Shown one piece after another: positions 47,279 to 47,817 of a DNA stretch of 47,817 nt. The notes below the pieces were generated by a model. It saw only the letters and a list, made by a program, of their open reading frames with translations, did no database searches and had not been told where the DNA came from. The stretch spans positions 1 to 47,817 of the forward strand of contig JAEZWF010000034.1 of assembly GCA_023420415.1 (NCBI GenBank), read 5' to 3'. Position numbers and translations under genes: made by a program. Positions within the stretch are counted from its first letter, which is position 1. Each line of letters opens with the position of its first letter. Source of the stretch: Actinomycetes bacterium. Lineage in GTDB: Bacteria; Actinomycetota; Actinomycetes; Actinomycetales; Dermatophilaceae.

Positions 47279-47773
47279 ATGGACCGGACCGGTATGCCGC
47301 GGGTGGGCGTGGGAGTGGACGTGCACGGGTTCGCGGCGCAGGGGTCGTCGCGGGAGCTGTGGGTCGGGGGCCTGCTGTGGCCCGGCGAGGTCGGGCTGGA
47401 CGGCCACTCCGACGGTGACGTCGCGTGCCACGCGGCCTGCGACGCGCTGTTCTCCGCGGCGGGAATCGGTGACCTGGGCGCGCACTTCGGCACGGACCGG
47501 CCGGAGGTCGCCGGGGCTTCGGGGGAGGCGCTGTTGGCCGAGGCGGCGAGGCTCGTGCGCGAGGCCGGCTTCGAGATCGGCAACGTTGCGGTCCAGGTGA
47601 TCGGCAACCGTCCCAAGGTCGGCTCGCGCCGCGGGGAGGCGCAGGACGTGATGTCGGAGGCGGCCGGGGCGCCGGTGTCCATCAGCGGCACGACCGCCGA
47701 CGGCCTCGGGCTCACCGGACGCGGCGAGGGCATCGCAGCCATCGCGACCGCGCTCGTCTACTCCCGGGCCTGA
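47279..47773 (+). CDS. ispF: 2-C-methyl-D-erythritol 2,4-cyclodiphosphate synthase
   Basis: The 164-residue enzyme cyclises the cytidyl intermediate of the non-mevalonate pathway, two steps after IspD. RVGVGVDVHGFA near residue 8 has metal-binding Asp14 and His16; GHSDGDVACHAACDALF follows with another metal His; FEIGNVAVQVIGNRPKV and SGTTADGLGLTGRGEGI complete the family set. ATG at 47279 is taken as the start; a second ATG at 47294, inside a GTATGCCGC copy, would give a shorter end and is also possible. IspE is not in the window. A 58-nt dyad repeat starts five bases after the stop. Confidence 0.95.
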   Translation: MDRTGMPRVGVGVDVHGFAAQGSSRELWVGGLLWPGEVGLDGHSDGDVACHAACDALFSAAGIGDLGAHFGTDRPEVAGASGEALLAEAARLVREAGFEIGNVAVQVIGNRPKVGSRRGEAQDVMSEAAGAPVSISGTTADGLGLTGRGEGIAAIATALVYSRA

Positions 47774-47777
47774 CCCG

Positions 47778-47817
47778 ACTTCGGGCCACTGCGGCTCGGT
47801 GCCGCGGCCTGGCTCGA
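47778..47817. repeat. 58-nt dyad repeat, copy 7 (cut by window end)
   Basis: The left arm ACTTCGGGCCACT (47778-47790) and GGCTCGGTGC after it match copy 5; the right arm lies beyond the window. Confidence 0.7.

Noticed and set aside
1..47817. CRISPR arrays
   Set aside because: No regularly spaced direct repeats with unique spacers were seen; the 58-nt dyads are palindromic, scattered and at most in pairs.
1..47817. Insertion sequences or transposase genes
   Set aside because: No DDE or HUH transposase motif was found; the only recombinase is the tyrosine integrase.

Overview
The window comes from a high-GC Gram-positive bacterium of the phylum Actinomycetota. Genes for mycothiol synthesis (mshA, mshD), CarD, GlnR and a SenX3/RegX3-type two-component pair are all present. 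Gene order resembles the mshD-glnR, hbhA and mshA-gpm-senX3-regX3 neighbourhoods of mycobacteria and the phosphate region of Streptomyces. From overall style I would guess Micrococcales, perhaps Intrasporangiaceae; that placement is inference.

Region 1 (about 1-7058) looks like the end of an integrated element. A tyrosine recombinase and a small helix-turn-helix excisionase lie against the 3' end of a tRNA-Lys(UUU) gene. Further left is cargo of a different texture: a two-gene graspetide locus (a short precursor and an ATP-grasp ligase overlapping by GTGA), a multi-pass membrane protein, a DUF4238 protein, a small membrane-anchored protein and an unrecognised protein at the left edge. The far end of the element is outside the window.

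Region 2 (7.1-24 kb) is core genome dominated by phosphate: DUF47-pit, pstSCAB behind a PHO box, and an overlapping mshD-ppk-mutT1-like run. A secreted 5'-nucleotidase and glnR follow. An AbiEi-like protein with a nuclease-like C-terminus sits between pit and pstB.

Region 3 (24-40 kb) holds mixed housekeeping genes: MoaD/ThiS, DsrE, nitrobindin-like, low-molecular-weight phosphatase, LCP, Fur-type regulator-ygfZ, a beta-keto acid cleavage enzyme, an XRE regulator with an HBHA-like protein, asparaginase, dtd, a cupin, a methyltransferase, mshA-ybjN-gpmA and an ECF sigma factor with its partner.

Region 4 (40-47.8 kb) has phoU divergent from senX3-regX3 with PHO-like repeats between them, then carD-ispD-MFS, a GNAT acetyltransferase and ispF. 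The phosphate genes form a plausible single regulon: SenX3/RegX3 would sense via PstSCAB-PhoU and control uptake, scavenging and polyphosphate.

Two repeat systems stand out. The 9-mer GTATGCCGC occurs 28 times by hand count in the core part and never in the island, sometimes as inverted pairs forming hairpins. A 58-nt dyad element with ACTTCGGGCCACT arms recurs in gene-end gaps. Many genes also show a TANNNT box 6-8 nt before the start codon, the signature of leaderless mRNAs.
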